This document shows, in pieces, positions 29,360-38,764 of a stretch of 59,158 nucleotides of DNA; within the stretch, counting starts at the first letter, position 1; each line of letters starts with the position of its first letter. The stretch covers positions 1-59,158 of the forward strand of contig NZ_JAAHBQ010000037.1 of the NCBI RefSeq assembly GCF_020144665.1. The letters are read 5' to 3'. Both the position numbers and the translations under genes were made by a program. Under the pieces are notes generated by a model. It saw only the letters and a list, made by a program, of their open reading frames with translations, made no database searches and had not been told where the DNA came from. Origin of the DNA: Oscillatoria salina IIICB1. GTDB lineage: Bacteria > Cyanobacteriota > Cyanobacteriia > Cyanobacteriales > SIO1D9.

Positions 29360-29815
29360 CTAGCTTGATTGTCGGTATTTCATAAATGTGACTGGAACTC
29401 GTAAAATAGTTTTAGCTAGGTGAGAAAGACGGTATTTTGATTTAAGCGAAGCGGGTAACTCGGAAAAAGAAATTGCTTCAAAGCCGAAACGGGTGTAAAA
29501 TGAAGCTAACCTCGCACCTAAACATTCTAGGTAAAGAGGTTGTGTTGCTTGTGAAATTAAATACTTGATTAAATAAGTGGCTATACCTTGACCTCGCCAC
29601 CGACTTTTGACTATTATACTTCCTAGTTCTTGTATGTTGGCGATCGCTCGCAGTTGTCCACAAGCGATTATTTCCCCTTCAGATTCTATCACCCAAAACT
29701 GCTGCCAGCGTATCTGAGTTGGGTCGAGCATCGCTTGGAGTACAAGTAGTCTTATTTTCCAAATATCGCGGGCTGTGGCTGGACGTAGTTGACATCCTGG
29801 TGGTAGTTCGTTCAT
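29360..29815 (-). CDS. GNAT family N-acetyltransferase
   Basis: The 151-aa protein has the GNAT core: LRPATARDIWKIRLLVLQAM (motif C region), GSIIVKSRWRGQGIATYLIK, whose RWRGQGIA segment is the acetyl-CoA pyrophosphate loop, and PLYLECLGARLASFYTRFGF, the motif B tail. The acceptor is unknown. It stands alone between the two-component operon and the PARP gene, each on separate transcripts. Confidence 0.8.
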   Translation of the reverse strand: MNELPPGCQLRPATARDIWKIRLLVLQAMLDPTQIRWQQFWVIESEGEIIACGQLRAIANIQELGSIIVKSRWRGQGIATYLIKYLISQATQPLYLECLGARLASFYTRFGFEAISFSELPASLKSKYRLSHLAKTILRVPVTFMKYRQSS

Positions 29816-30063
29816 CTGATTAGAAATTCGGATCGCACCGATCCTTCTCTTACCATATTTTCTGACAATTTACCCTATTTGTCACAAAACTTAATTATTA
29901 GCTTTATGTTGACTTTTAAATCAATATAGGAATATAATCGTACTATCGCAATCTTAATTAAGTAATTAAATTCCCTAAAATCTAGCAACCGCTAGGTCAC
30001 TTTTGGGGATGCAATTATTGATTGAAGATTGCCAAGTTATCAACGAAAAGACTTAAGAAAATC

Positions 30064-31326
30064 ATGAATACAGCAGTCGCAGCGAGCGTATTAGAAACCT
30101 ACACGCTCATCTACGTTGACGTGGATGAAAACTCAAACAAAGTGTGGAAAGGAAGTATTTACGAAGATGGTTCTTTTGTTGCTGAATGGGGGAGAGTTGG
30201 TAGCAAATTGCAACAAGCCAAAAACAGCTATCCATCAGTAAATTTAGCGCAAAAAAGACTAGCGCAAATGAAGCAACAAAAGCTCAAAAAAGGCTATACA
30301 GAAGCGCAAATCCTTACACCAGATACAGTCAAAAACGTATCACTAAAAACAGAAGATTTAGAAAAAATTGCTGCCACCCAAATCGACTGCGGCGAAGATG
30401 ACAAAGCCAAAGATTTAATCCGTTATTTGGTCAAAGTAAATATTCACCAAATTATCTCCCAAACTAACATTCATTATGACTTAGATACGGGCAAATTCAG
30501 TACACCTCTAGGTTTAGTTACACCAGAAGCAATTGCCAAAGCTAGAGATTACCTAGCACAAATTGCTGTATGTTATAATCCTTTATCCTTACGCAAACTA
30601 GTCAGCAAATACTTAAGGTTGATTCCGCAAAAAGTTGGCAAAACTCTCGACGATTCTATTTTTCGGACTCAGCAAGAATTACAGCGTCAGAATGATATTT
30701 TATCTGCTCTCGATGCAGCCTTAATGGAAACCAAACAGCAAATTTTCAACTGTAAAATTCGTCGGGTTCCAGGTAGTACAATTGCTGGCAAAAAAACCTT
30801 TCAATGGATTCGCAGCCTCTACGAATCAACAATTAATTTGAATCATCAATCTGCGGGATACAAACTGCGCAGAGCGTATGAAATTGATATTCCTTCAATG
30901 CAACAAGCTTTTGTTGTAAAATCTGCTCAAATTGGCAATGTTAAGTTACATTGGCATGGGACAAAAGCGAGTAATATTTTAAGTATTCTCAAACAAGGTT
31001 TAATTATTCCTCCCGTGAATGCAATTCAGTGTACGGGAAGAATGTTTGGTAAGGGAATTTATGGTTCGGAACAATCGACAAAGGCGTTGAATTATGCTAC
31101 TAATTATTGGAATCAATCTGGAGGTAATAATCAGCGAGTTTATATGTTGTTATGTGAGTTTGCGTTGGGAAAAGCATATTCTCCGACTAATCTTAATGTT
31201 AGTTTCCCCGTGTCGGGTTATGATAGTACCTATGTCCAACCGGGAACTGCTAATGTAATTAATCAGGAAAGTATTGTTTACAGTCCGGAGCAAGTTAATA
31301 TTAAGTATCTGTGTGAATTTGAGTAA
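30064..31326 (+). CDS. WGR-domain poly(ADP-ribose) polymerase (PARP)
   Basis: The 420-aa protein (from ATG 30064; an upstream TTG is less likely) has three parts. Residues about 10-80 form a WGR domain (WKGSIYEDGSFVAEWGRVGS). Residues about 100-210 are a PARP regulatory helical domain (DKAKDLIRYLVKVNIHQIIS), and residues about 270-420 the catalytic ADP-ribosyltransferase domain. The H-Y-E triad is visible: His in LHWHGTKASNILSIL, Tyr in MFGKGIYGSEQSTKALNYA and Glu in NQESIVYSPEQVNIKYL, the same context as Glu988 of human PARP1. It should therefore make polymer using NAD+. WGR domains in PARPs sense DNA ends. Such genes are rare in bacteria. The last 390 bases are repeated twice downstream. 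Confidence 0.93.
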   Translation: MNTAVAASVLETYTLIYVDVDENSNKVWKGSIYEDGSFVAEWGRVGSKLQQAKNSYPSVNLAQKRLAQMKQQKLKKGYTEAQILTPDTVKNVSLKTEDLEKIAATQIDCGEDDKAKDLIRYLVKVNIHQIISQTNIHYDLDTGKFSTPLGLVTPEAIAKARDYLAQIAVCYNPLSLRKLVSKYLRLIPQKVGKTLDDSIFRTQQELQRQNDILSALDAALMETKQQIFNCKIRRVPGSTIAGKKTFQWIRSLYESTINLNHQSAGYKLRRAYEIDIPSMQQAFVVKSAQIGNVKLHWHGTKASNILSILKQGLIIPPVNAIQCTGRMFGKGIYGSEQSTKALNYATNYWNQSGGNNQRVYMLLCEFALGKAYSPTNLNVSFPVSGYDSTYVQPGTANVINQESIVYSPEQVNIKYLCEFE

Positions 31327-31382
31327 GTTCGAGTTGGTAGTTGCGCTAAAGAGTTGTAGTGAAAGAGGACTAAATTCCTCAC

Positions 31383-31772
31383 AATGTTAAGTTACATTGG
31401 CATGGGACAAAAGCGAGTAATATTTTAAGTATTCTCGAACAAGGTTTAATTATTCCTCCCGTGAATGCAATTCAGTGTACGGGAAGAATGTTTGGTAAGG
31501 GAATTTATGGTTCGGAACAATCGACAAAGGCGTTGAATTATGCTACTAATTATTGGAATCAATCTGGAGGTAATAATCAGCGAGTTTATATGTTGTTATG
31601 TGAGTTTGCGTTGGGAAAAGCATATTCTCCGACTAATCTTAATGTTAGTTTCCCCGTGTCGGGTTATGATAGTACCTATGTCCAACCGGGAACTGCTAAT
31701 GTAATTAATCAGGAAAGTATTGTTTACAGTCCGGAGCAAGTTAATATTAAGTATCTGTGTGAATTTGAGTAA
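31383..31772 (+). pseudogene. PARP catalytic-domain duplicate, copy 2
   Basis: This copy is open for 129 codons from the catalytic His region to the same stop codon, with H, Y and E motifs all intact. It lacks the WGR and helical domains and any ATG upstream of the His motif, because a TAA precedes the repeat junction. A GTG at 31461 could initiate a 103-aa product lacking the His. It is most likely a non-functional duplicate, although it could serve as a donor for gene conversion. Confidence 0.85.
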
Positions 31773-31828
31773 GTTCGAGTTGGTAGTTGCGCTAAAGAGT
31801 TGTAGTGAAAGAGGACTAAATTCCTCAC

Positions 31829-32218
31829 AATGTTAAGTTACATTGGCATGGGACAAAAGCGAGTAATATTTTAAGTATTCTCGAACAAGGTTTAATTATT
31901 CCTCCCGTGAATGCAATTCAGTGTACGGGAAGAATGTTTGGTAAGGGAATTTATGGTTCGGAACAATCGACAAAGGCGTTGAATTATGCTACTAATTATT
32001 GGAATCAATCTGGAGGTAATAATCAGCGAGTTTATATGTTGTTATGTGAGTTTGCGTTGGGAAAAGCATATTCTCCGACTAATCTTAATGTTAGTTTCCC
32101 CGTGTCGGGTTATGATAGTACCTATGTCCAACCGGGAACTGCTAATGTAATTAATCAGGAAAGTATTGTTTACAGTCCGGAGCAAGTTAATATTAAGTAT
32201 CTGTGTGAATTTGAGTAA
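31829..32218 (+). pseudogene. PARP catalytic-domain duplicate, copy 3
   Basis: It is identical in layout to copy 2: an open catalytic segment with H, Y and E motifs, no proper start codon, and the same terminal codons. The lack of decay in both copies shows the duplications are recent or maintained by gene conversion. Confidence 0.85.
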
Positions 32219-32348
32219 GTTCGAGTTGGTAGTTGCGCTAAAGAGTTGTAGTGAAAGAGGACTAAAGTCCTCACTACGAACTGATAAGCTAAAGTATATT
32301 TCTGAGTTCGTAGTCAAACTTAAAGCGTCGCAGTAAAAGAAGATAGTA

Positions 32349-32855
32349 ATGAATAATGATAAGTACAGTTATGTTGGTTCACAAGAAATTAGATTATCTG
32401 TAGCAAATTCTCCAATAGGTACAGTTATTAGTTCAATTGAAGATTTGAAAAAATGGATTTTTAATACGTTAGACCGTCGGACAATAAATTCTAATTTAAT
32501 AGTGGCTACTTTTGTAATAGATTTGAAGGGAAATCTTCGTTTAGCAGAGCGTTCCTCTGAACATATTGCTTGTGCAGGAGGAAAAGCAGTCTTATCTGCT
32601 GGTGAAATATTTATTACTTGGGATAAAGGGGCATTTGAAGTGTGTGATATCACTAATCAATCTACAGGTTATTGTCCTAAAATAGATTCTTGGAAGTCTG
32701 TTGAAACAGCACTCAAGAAAATCCCTATTAGTTTTCCACCTCACTTTACTATTAAGTTTATCTTTCGTCGTTGTCCTTCTTGTTCGCAAATTAATATTGT
32801 TAAAAATGATGTGTTTATTTGTTCAGTATGTAATTCAAATTTGCCGGACGAATAG
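32349..32855 (+). CDS. Hypothetical protein with C-terminal zinc ribbon
   Basis: The 168-aa protein has an unidentified N-terminal domain (residues about 1-135), with the conserved-looking stretch LRLAERSSEHIACAGGKAVL, and a C-terminal zinc ribbon. The ribbon has the pattern CPSCSQ then CSVCN, about 14 residues apart, so four cysteines can bind one zinc. It is the first gene after the PARP triplication on the same strand, with no terminator evident between. A substrate, reader or regulator of the PARP is possible but is only an inference from position. Confidence 0.6.
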   Translation: MNNDKYSYVGSQEIRLSVANSPIGTVISSIEDLKKWIFNTLDRRTINSNLIVATFVIDLKGNLRLAERSSEHIACAGGKAVLSAGEIFITWDKGAFEVCDITNQSTGYCPKIDSWKSVETALKKIPISFPPHFTIKFIFRRCPSCSQINIVKNDVFICSVCNSNLPDE

Positions 32856-32971
32856 AATTTTGAGTGATTACTGATAGGATTGTAGAGAAGAAAGTTGCTT
32901 GTGGACAGAGCAATCAGACATCTCAGACAGTGCTTTGCTGTATCCTGACTAGGAACTGATAAGCTAAAGTA

Positions 32972-34324
32972 ATGTTTCAAGCGACTCGGCGGCGACTAGC
33001 AATTTGGTATACAACGGTAACGGCAGTTTTGTTACTGTTGTTTGCTACGGGGGTGTATTTGTATGCTGAGAATACTTTAATTGAGCGAGTTGATGATACA
33101 CTGAAGCACGTGGTGGAAGTTGTGGAGCGATCGCTGGCGATTGAACCTTCACGTGAGTATGGTTTGCAAGTTAATCTCAAGGATAGTTTTCGCGATAATA
33201 ACTATGCTGGTGTAGAAGACGATCGCATCGATATCGAATGGTTTAGTCCTAATGGTGAGTTACTGTGGTCTACTCTTGACGAACCTCTGGAAATTCCGCT
33301 TAAATTAGGACGTAGCGTAGAACAAATCGGATCGCGCCAACTCAGACAAATGACGAAACGAGTAGAGTTTGGGCGTTATGTTCTCGGTTATTTACGAGTT
33401 AGCCATCCTTGGTTTGAAGTCACTAAACCCATTCGTCAGTTAATCGTCGATTTAACTTTAGGTACAAGTTTGATGATTGTTTGTACAGCCGCAATTGGTT
33501 GGTGGTTGTCAGGAATTGCGATCGAACCAGTACGCCAATCTTATCAAAGTTTAAAGCAATTTACTGCCGATGCTTCCCACGAACTGCGAAATCCTTTAGC
33601 GACAATTCAAACTAACGTGCAAATGGCGTTAGCTTACCCGGAAGCCGAACCCCAACAAATTCAACGTCAGTTGCAGACTATCGAACGTCTGACGCAACGT
33701 TTGGGGCGTTTGGTGAATGATTTGCTGTTTCTCGCCAGATCCGATAGTGGTATCGTAGAAACAAGCTATCAAATTTTGCCTTTAGATGCTTTGCTGATCG
33801 AAGTCATCGAAGAACAAAGAGCGATCGCCGAGCAAAAAAATATTTACCTCTCGTTACATTTAGTCGAACCAGCCCCAGAAATTTATCCCGATGCAGAAGA
33901 TGTGTTTAATGTCAAGGGGGATTGGGATCAATTAGCACGTTTATTTACCAATTTAATCGGTAACGCCCTCGCCCATACCAAAACCACAGACAACGGCGAA
34001 GCAGCGATCGAAGTAGAATTACAACTAATCAAACGTTCCCATCATCCTTGGTTTCAAATCAAAGTCAGCGACACCGGGAAGGGAATACCAGAAGCAGCCC
34101 TACCCTACATTTTTGAGCGTTTCTACCGCGTTGACCCTGCCCGGAGTCGTTCTCAGTCAGAAAGCGAAAAAAACGCCTTTACAGGGGCAGGATTAGGATT
34201 AGCGATCGCGCGGGCGATCGTCGAAAACCATCGCGGACACATCACAGTTGAAAGTCAAGTGAATCTGGGTACAACCTTTACCGTCACGCTTCCCGCAGCT
34301 AAACCCGAAGCCACTCTTCAGTAA
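32972..34324 (+). CDS. Two-component sensor histidine kinase (RppB/NrsS-like)
   Basis: The 450-aa kinase has two membrane helices (about 10-28 and 160-178) around a periplasmic sensor loop of about 130 residues. The phospho-accepting His lies in ADASHELRNPLATIQTNVQM, followed by FTNLIGNALAHT, SDTGKGIPEAAL and FTGAGLGLAIARAIVE (N, G1 and G2 boxes). The N-terminal MFQATRRRLAIWYTTVTAVL resembles cyanobacterial RppB/NrsS metal and redox sensors. No response regulator adjoins it, so it is an orphan here. Confidence 0.85.
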   Translation: MFQATRRRLAIWYTTVTAVLLLLFATGVYLYAENTLIERVDDTLKHVVEVVERSLAIEPSREYGLQVNLKDSFRDNNYAGVEDDRIDIEWFSPNGELLWSTLDEPLEIPLKLGRSVEQIGSRQLRQMTKRVEFGRYVLGYLRVSHPWFEVTKPIRQLIVDLTLGTSLMIVCTAAIGWWLSGIAIEPVRQSYQSLKQFTADASHELRNPLATIQTNVQMALAYPEAEPQQIQRQLQTIERLTQRLGRLVNDLLFLARSDSGIVETSYQILPLDALLIEVIEEQRAIAEQKNIYLSLHLVEPAPEIYPDAEDVFNVKGDWDQLARLFTNLIGNALAHTKTTDNGEAAIEVELQLIKRSHHPWFQIKVSDTGKGIPEAALPYIFERFYRVDPARSRSQSESEKNAFTGAGLGLAIARAIVENHRGHITVESQVNLGTTFTVTLPAAKPEATLQ

Positions 34325-34600
34325 CAAAAAGTAACAAAGCCTTTCTTGTGAAATAGGCAAAAAGTAACAGAGGATGCAGAAATTTGTAATTGATTTGTTT
34401 CCCGCGACTGAGGAAGCAAACAGCGATCTTTTCTTAGCTTAAAAGTAAGAGCTGGCGCAGACAGCAACAATCCCCAGCCAACTGTCAGCGATTTGACCTT
34501 CACGACAGTTAGAAAAACTGGTTAGGTTAGAAAACCGTGGTCACTGATGCACCAGCAATTACTAAATTATCCCAAAACTGACATAGTTAGGAGGATTTAT

Positions 34601-35485
34601 ATGCCAATTGCACTAAGAGAAGATGTAATGTACATCTTACTTAACAAAATTAAAAAAACTGACCACGGTGAAAACGGAAAGCACCAAGTTTCTTTCTCGG
34701 CGGAAGACTTCGGCGGTCGCCGCCTCACCAAGGCTGAATTACTCGGTCATTTAGACTACTTGAATCAAAAACAGTTCATCAATGCTGACTTTAGCGGTAA
34801 CGCCTACGCCAACCAAGAAGACGTTCCCGATGCCGTCAACCCAGACGAATTCGGAGCCAGAGTTGCCAATACCTTTGGTGCAGAAGACGGTCCGTTGCCT
34901 CACCTAATCAATTTTGAAGCCGCACAACTCACCCCCAAAGGTGAAAAGATGCTGGAGAAAATGGAGGCAAATAAGGACGAAATCTTAAAAGAAGGAGAGC
35001 CTCCTGCGCCAATTGATACGAGCAATATGCCTTTCTTGGAAAAAGTCAGAGCAGAAGGTAAGCTCGAAGATATCTTCGATGCGCGTGACATAACTGTCAT
35101 CGTCTACCGCGTGATGCGGGATCTGATGACTACAGAAGCCGCAGACCGAGTAGCCGAAGAGTTAGAAGGAAAAGAAGCAGAACCGACTAAAGACAAAACT
35201 CTGCAACAAGACCTCGCTGAACTTTGGCAAGATACCAATCCAATCGTAGGATTCTTGAGCCGAGTGCGTCCGCCGTGGCAAGGTCCTGGAATCTTCAAGA
35301 TTGATTCCGATCGCTTTCTGTTCCGCGTCGCCAACGAAGGTAGCTTACCGAAGGGAACAAACGCTGAAACAGCAGTCAAAGCTATTTTTTCTGCGACAAA
35401 AGAAGAACTTTCCTCAGAACGAATCGAGGAAATCGGTAGTTGGATGCCAGAAGGAAGAGTCAAGCAAATTTGGCAAGAAGCTTAA
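34601..35485 (+). CDS. DUF2267 family protein
   Basis: ATG 34601 is chosen because AGGAGGATTTAT directly precedes it; the ATG at 34547 has no ribosome-binding site. The product of 294 residues has a divergent N-terminal half and a C-terminal DUF2267 region (DITVIVYRVMRDLMTTEAAD, LWQDTNPIVGFLSRVRPPW, IFSATKEELSSERIEEIGSW). DUF2267 proteins are often stress-associated and of unknown biochemical function. It is soluble and acidic. Confidence 0.75.
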   Translation: MPIALREDVMYILLNKIKKTDHGENGKHQVSFSAEDFGGRRLTKAELLGHLDYLNQKQFINADFSGNAYANQEDVPDAVNPDEFGARVANTFGAEDGPLPHLINFEAAQLTPKGEKMLEKMEANKDEILKEGEPPAPIDTSNMPFLEKVRAEGKLEDIFDARDITVIVYRVMRDLMTTEAADRVAEELEGKEAEPTKDKTLQQDLAELWQDTNPIVGFLSRVRPPWQGPGIFKIDSDRFLFRVANEGSLPKGTNAETAVKAIFSATKEELSSERIEEIGSWMPEGRVKQIWQEA

Positions 35486-35651
35486 TTAATTTTAAGTCTG
35501 GGTGGGGCTAAGATAGTCTCACCCGTGAGTGCGGAGCGATCGCCACTGACAACCTCGATGAAACAATCTTTTTAAATCCTTATTTAAAGCAGAATTTAGC
35601 TTTTTTATCGAAAATAATTTACCGAAAATCTAGTTAACGGAGAATTTATTT

Positions 35652-36167
35652 ATGTTCAACAAGTTAAAAATTATTGGTAGTAGTTTAGTTGCGTTTCTAC
35701 CAGCAATTCCTCTCGCAGCTACAGCTTTACCAGTTGCTCCTCAAAGTAACCAACCGCTTAACCCGCCTTTATCAGAACAACGTGAATACGATCCAGAAGT
35801 TTATCGTCTTCGACCCTCGGTAATGCCGCCACTACCAGAAGAGAGACAAGCACCGGATGCAATGATTAGTCCCCGTGGTGGTAAAGTAGACGTTACCTTA
35901 CGCAATCCTAGCAATGCGCCCATGTTATATCAAGCAGTTGGGGATACTGACGCGCGGGTACTTCCTCCTTATTCAGAGGTAACACTACTAGATTTAGGCG
36001 CACCTCAGACGATTACTGTTACTCGTCCAGAAGGTAAATTAATTATGGCTCGTGCTGAAGAAGATGCGGAAGGAATGTTGTCAGTTACCTTAGAACCAAC
36101 TAACAATTTTGATTTAGATTCTAATACGGTGAGAATTAGTCGTGAAGGCGCGGTGTATTTGTATTAA
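35652..36167 (+). CDS. Secreted hypothetical protein
   Basis: The 171-aa protein starts with a signal peptide (MFNKLKIIGSSLVAFLPAIP, cleavage probably after ATA-LP near residue 25). A proline-rich linker follows, then a compact beta-rich domain (about 70-171) with VDVTLRNPSNAPMLYQAVGD and DARVLPPYSEVTLLDLGAPQ. It probably acts in the periplasm or outside the cell. I do not recognise the family by name. AACGGAG lies close upstream of the ATG. Confidence 0.7.
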   Translation: MFNKLKIIGSSLVAFLPAIPLAATALPVAPQSNQPLNPPLSEQREYDPEVYRLRPSVMPPLPEERQAPDAMISPRGGKVDVTLRNPSNAPMLYQAVGDTDARVLPPYSEVTLLDLGAPQTITVTRPEGKLIMARAEEDAEGMLSVTLEPTNNFDLDSNTVRISREGAVYLY

Positions 36168-36192
36168 TCGAATTTCTCACCTAACCCCCCAA

Positions 36193-36217
36193 CCCCCTTC
36201 CCTGACAGGGGAGGGGG
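36193..36217. repeat. GC-rich intergenic hairpin
   Basis: CCCCCTTCCCT pairs with AGGGGAGGGGG around a three-base loop. It lies between two convergent genes and has the look of a dispersed cyanobacterial palindrome. It may act as a bidirectional terminator, although no T-run follows. Confidence 0.65.
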
Positions 36218-36249
36218 AGAAGTTATAGTTGGAAATTTCCCGAATAAGA

Positions 36250-38133
36250 TTATTGGAAAACAAAGCGATCGCGTCCCAATTTTTTGGCTCGATACAAGGC
36301 TTTGTCTGCGGCTTGAATCAAATCTTCTCTGGTATAAATTACTGAGGGGATGAGCGTAGAAATTCCCAAGCTGACGGTAACATATTTAGCCACAGAGGAG
36401 TAGGCATGAGTAAGTTTAAGATTTCTTACCCCTTCTAAGATTTTTGTAGCTACGCGCTTAGCACCTTCTGTCCCAGTTTCAGGTAAAATTAGGGCAAATT
36501 CTTCTCCACCATATCGAGCCACTAAATCTCCTGGATGCTTGGCAACAATAGATAAAGCTTGTGCCACTTTTTGCAAACAAAAGTCTCCTGCTAAATGACC
36601 GTAGTTATCGTTATAAAGTTTAAAATGATCGACATCGCACAAAATCAATGAAAGCGATTTTCCCTCATTTGTCATCCGTCGCCATTCCACATCCAAATGT
36701 TCGTCAAAACGACGACGATTAGCTAATTTCGTTAAACCATCAATCGAAGCAAGACGTTGTAATTCTCGGTTTGCACTTTCAAGTTGTTCAAACAGAGAAG
36801 CTTGCTGAATCGCGATCGCTACTTGAGTTGCTAAAGATTGCAATAAATTGATTTCTTCTCGTTCCCATTGACGAGATTGCCGACAATGATGGGCGATCAA
36901 AAGTCCCCATAATTTATCTTCTTGTAAAATTGGCAAAGCTAAGTTGGCTCTCACGTGCAGATTTGCCAAAAACTTCCGATAGCAAGGAATAAGTCGATCT
37001 CGGTAAATATCGTTTACTGTATGAATTCTTCCCTGGCGGTAAGATTGGATGTATTGTTCTCCAAAACAAGGATCGTAAATTTCCATGCCTAATGTGGGCA
37101 TAATACCAGAAACCACCGACTCCACGGCAACTTTGCCACTCCAATCAGGACTAAATTGATAAATTACCACGCGATCGCTATCCAGCAACTTACGCACTTC
37201 ACTAGCTGTAGTTTCGAGGATTTCTTGTAAGTTTAAAGACTGACGAATGCGTTGCGAAATAACATTAATAAGCTGTTCTCGTTGGTTTTTTTCGCGGAGA
37301 ATTATTGCTGATTTTACCATCTCCGTAATGTCGTGAAAGTTCCAAACTCTGCCAATAATTCTACCGTTAAGGTGTTGGGGCTGAGTATTCAACTCAAAAA
37401 TTCTGCCATCTTTCAACTCGATTAAAGTAGTTACAGAAGCTAAAGGTTCGCTTTCTATTTCTCGAAATTCCTGCAACCATTTTTCTGCGTCCTTCACCCG
37501 AGCGCGTAAAAAAGCAAATTTATTCTGACGATCTGCTGAAGCTATTTCTGCTTCAGAGAGACTCCACATTTCCCGAAACCTACGATTGAAAAGCAGGTTA
37601 TCTCCGCGATCGCAAACAGCTAAAATACCATCAGTAGTAGAATTTAGGGTAGCATACAACAGCGAAACCCACTGCTGTAAGTAAAGTGGCGATCGCTGCT
37701 CCGATCTGACAGTACGCATAGCCACACTGAGATCTCTAATCGCTAATACTTGAATGGTACTACCGTGAATGGCGATCGTCTCCCAGCTAATCTCCGCAGC
37801 AAAATTTGTTCCGTCTTTCTTTTGACAAACGGTTTCCATGCTCATTTCTGTTGCTTTATCCAGATTTCTCTCAAGCTGCTGACGAAATTTAGGTAAGACT
37901 AATTTTCCGACAGTGAGCGATTTAGCTTCTTCTGCTTCATAACCAAAAAGTTCGGTAAAACTTTTGTTAACTTGCAATAAGTGCCTTTTTTCGCTAAACG
38001 CGATCGCCTCAAACCTCGACTTCGATAAACAATACCAAACGTTCACCTTACTCCTTAAAGAACTTACTTTTGTAGAAGTTCTCTTGTCTAACATTAGACA
38101 GTTTAGATCGATTTTATTCCTAGTTTTCACCAA
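36250..38133 (-). CDS. PAS-PAS-GAF-GGDEF diguanylate cyclase with DXCF-type cyanobacteriochrome GAF
   Basis: The 627-aa protein has an N-terminal PAS (about 40-140), a second PAS (about 155-270), a GAF domain (about 290-447) and a C-terminal GGDEF domain (about 460-627). The GAF has the DXCF motif (Asp354-Pro-Cys356-Phe), the second cysteine in IPCYRKFL (Cys384) and VRANLALPIL. DXCF cyanobacteriochromes bind a bilin through both cysteines and sense blue, green or teal light. The catalytic loop ARYGGEEFALIL (GGEEF 542-546) is intact, so it should make c-di-GMP. Light-controlled c-di-GMP signalling, as in motility or aggregation, is the inferred role. If the GAF binds no bilin it is an ordinary redox or ligand sensor. 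Confidence 0.85.
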   Translation of the reverse strand: MVKTRNKIDLNCLMLDKRTSTKVSSLRSKVNVWYCLSKSRFEAIAFSEKRHLLQVNKSFTELFGYEAEEAKSLTVGKLVLPKFRQQLERNLDKATEMSMETVCQKKDGTNFAAEISWETIAIHGSTIQVLAIRDLSVAMRTVRSEQRSPLYLQQWVSLLYATLNSTTDGILAVCDRGDNLLFNRRFREMWSLSEAEIASADRQNKFAFLRARVKDAEKWLQEFREIESEPLASVTTLIELKDGRIFELNTQPQHLNGRIIGRVWNFHDITEMVKSAIILREKNQREQLINVISQRIRQSLNLQEILETTASEVRKLLDSDRVVIYQFSPDWSGKVAVESVVSGIMPTLGMEIYDPCFGEQYIQSYRQGRIHTVNDIYRDRLIPCYRKFLANLHVRANLALPILQEDKLWGLLIAHHCRQSRQWEREEINLLQSLATQVAIAIQQASLFEQLESANRELQRLASIDGLTKLANRRRFDEHLDVEWRRMTNEGKSLSLILCDVDHFKLYNDNYGHLAGDFCLQKVAQALSIVAKHPGDLVARYGGEEFALILPETGTEGAKRVATKILEGVRNLKLTHAYSSVAKYVTVSLGISTLIPSVIYTREDLIQAADKALYRAKKLGRDRFVFQ

Positions 38134-38764
38134 TTACCAATAGATTATATTTTTCTTTCTTGCTAATTGACCACTTTCTAGCCAATTTCCCAAATTATCA
38201 CCAAACTCCTCAGAGTAGCTAGCTGTTTAACTACCCTCGGGTTAGTTAGTTGATTTTTAAGTGCAACAGACGAAAGTGAAACAGCTATGAAAGCAAGTTT
38301 TTATTTAGTTTATCAAGAAATATATCAAAACCTGAAAATTAACGTTTTCCACTTCGTTCAAGGTACTATTGGAACTCTGAGAGCATCTTACGATTACGTT
38401 ACTATTACCTTACTATTGACCGTTGGAAATTACCAAAGGAATTTAGTAATTGTTAAGAAGCAATCAAACCAACCAAGAAAGACTGTAACATAGTAGCTGA
38501 AGAGAGCGATCGCCCTTGGTGACAATTCTCTCAGTAAAATAGATGATAACAGATCGACGAAAAACTGCCTAACTCGCGATCGCTACGGAGATATATTCAG
38601 TAAGTATAGCGTGCATTTTCTCTCCTGCGCTCAGATTAGCCGAGTTTGACTCATTTTAGCAGCAGGACAGTGCGATCGCTAGGAAAAATCTTTAGTTCTA
38701 GCAACATTTCTTAATTATTGACGACAAAAAAATCGACAAGTCTTGGCAACTCACTAAACTAATT
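38134..38764. other. Long intergenic region, no supported gene
   Basis: About 630 bp separate the GGDEF gene from the VIT/VWA gene. An open frame at 38287-38493 (68 codons from ATG) has no family resemblance and no clear ribosome-binding site, so I do not call it a gene. Several HIP1-like octamers occur at 38505-38680. The region probably holds divergent promoters. Confidence 0.5.

Larger units (their letters stand above)
30937..32274 (+). repeat. 446-bp tandem triplication of the PARP catalytic half
   Basis: The segment starting AATGTTAAGTTACATTGG occurs at 30937, 31383 and 31829, exactly 446 bp apart. Copy 1 is the 3' part of the PARP gene plus its downstream flank. Copies 2 and 3 share one substitution that copy 1 lacks (CTCGAACAAGG for CTCAAACAAGG) and are otherwise practically identical to it. 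Copies 1 and 2 end in GACTAAATTCCTCAC, copy 3 in GACTAAAGTCCTCAC, which is the dispersed dyad also found in the tpiA-folP array. Confidence 0.97.

Noticed and set aside
38287-38493. 68-aa open frame
   Set aside because: It has no family resemblance, weak start context and AT-rich composition; more likely chance.
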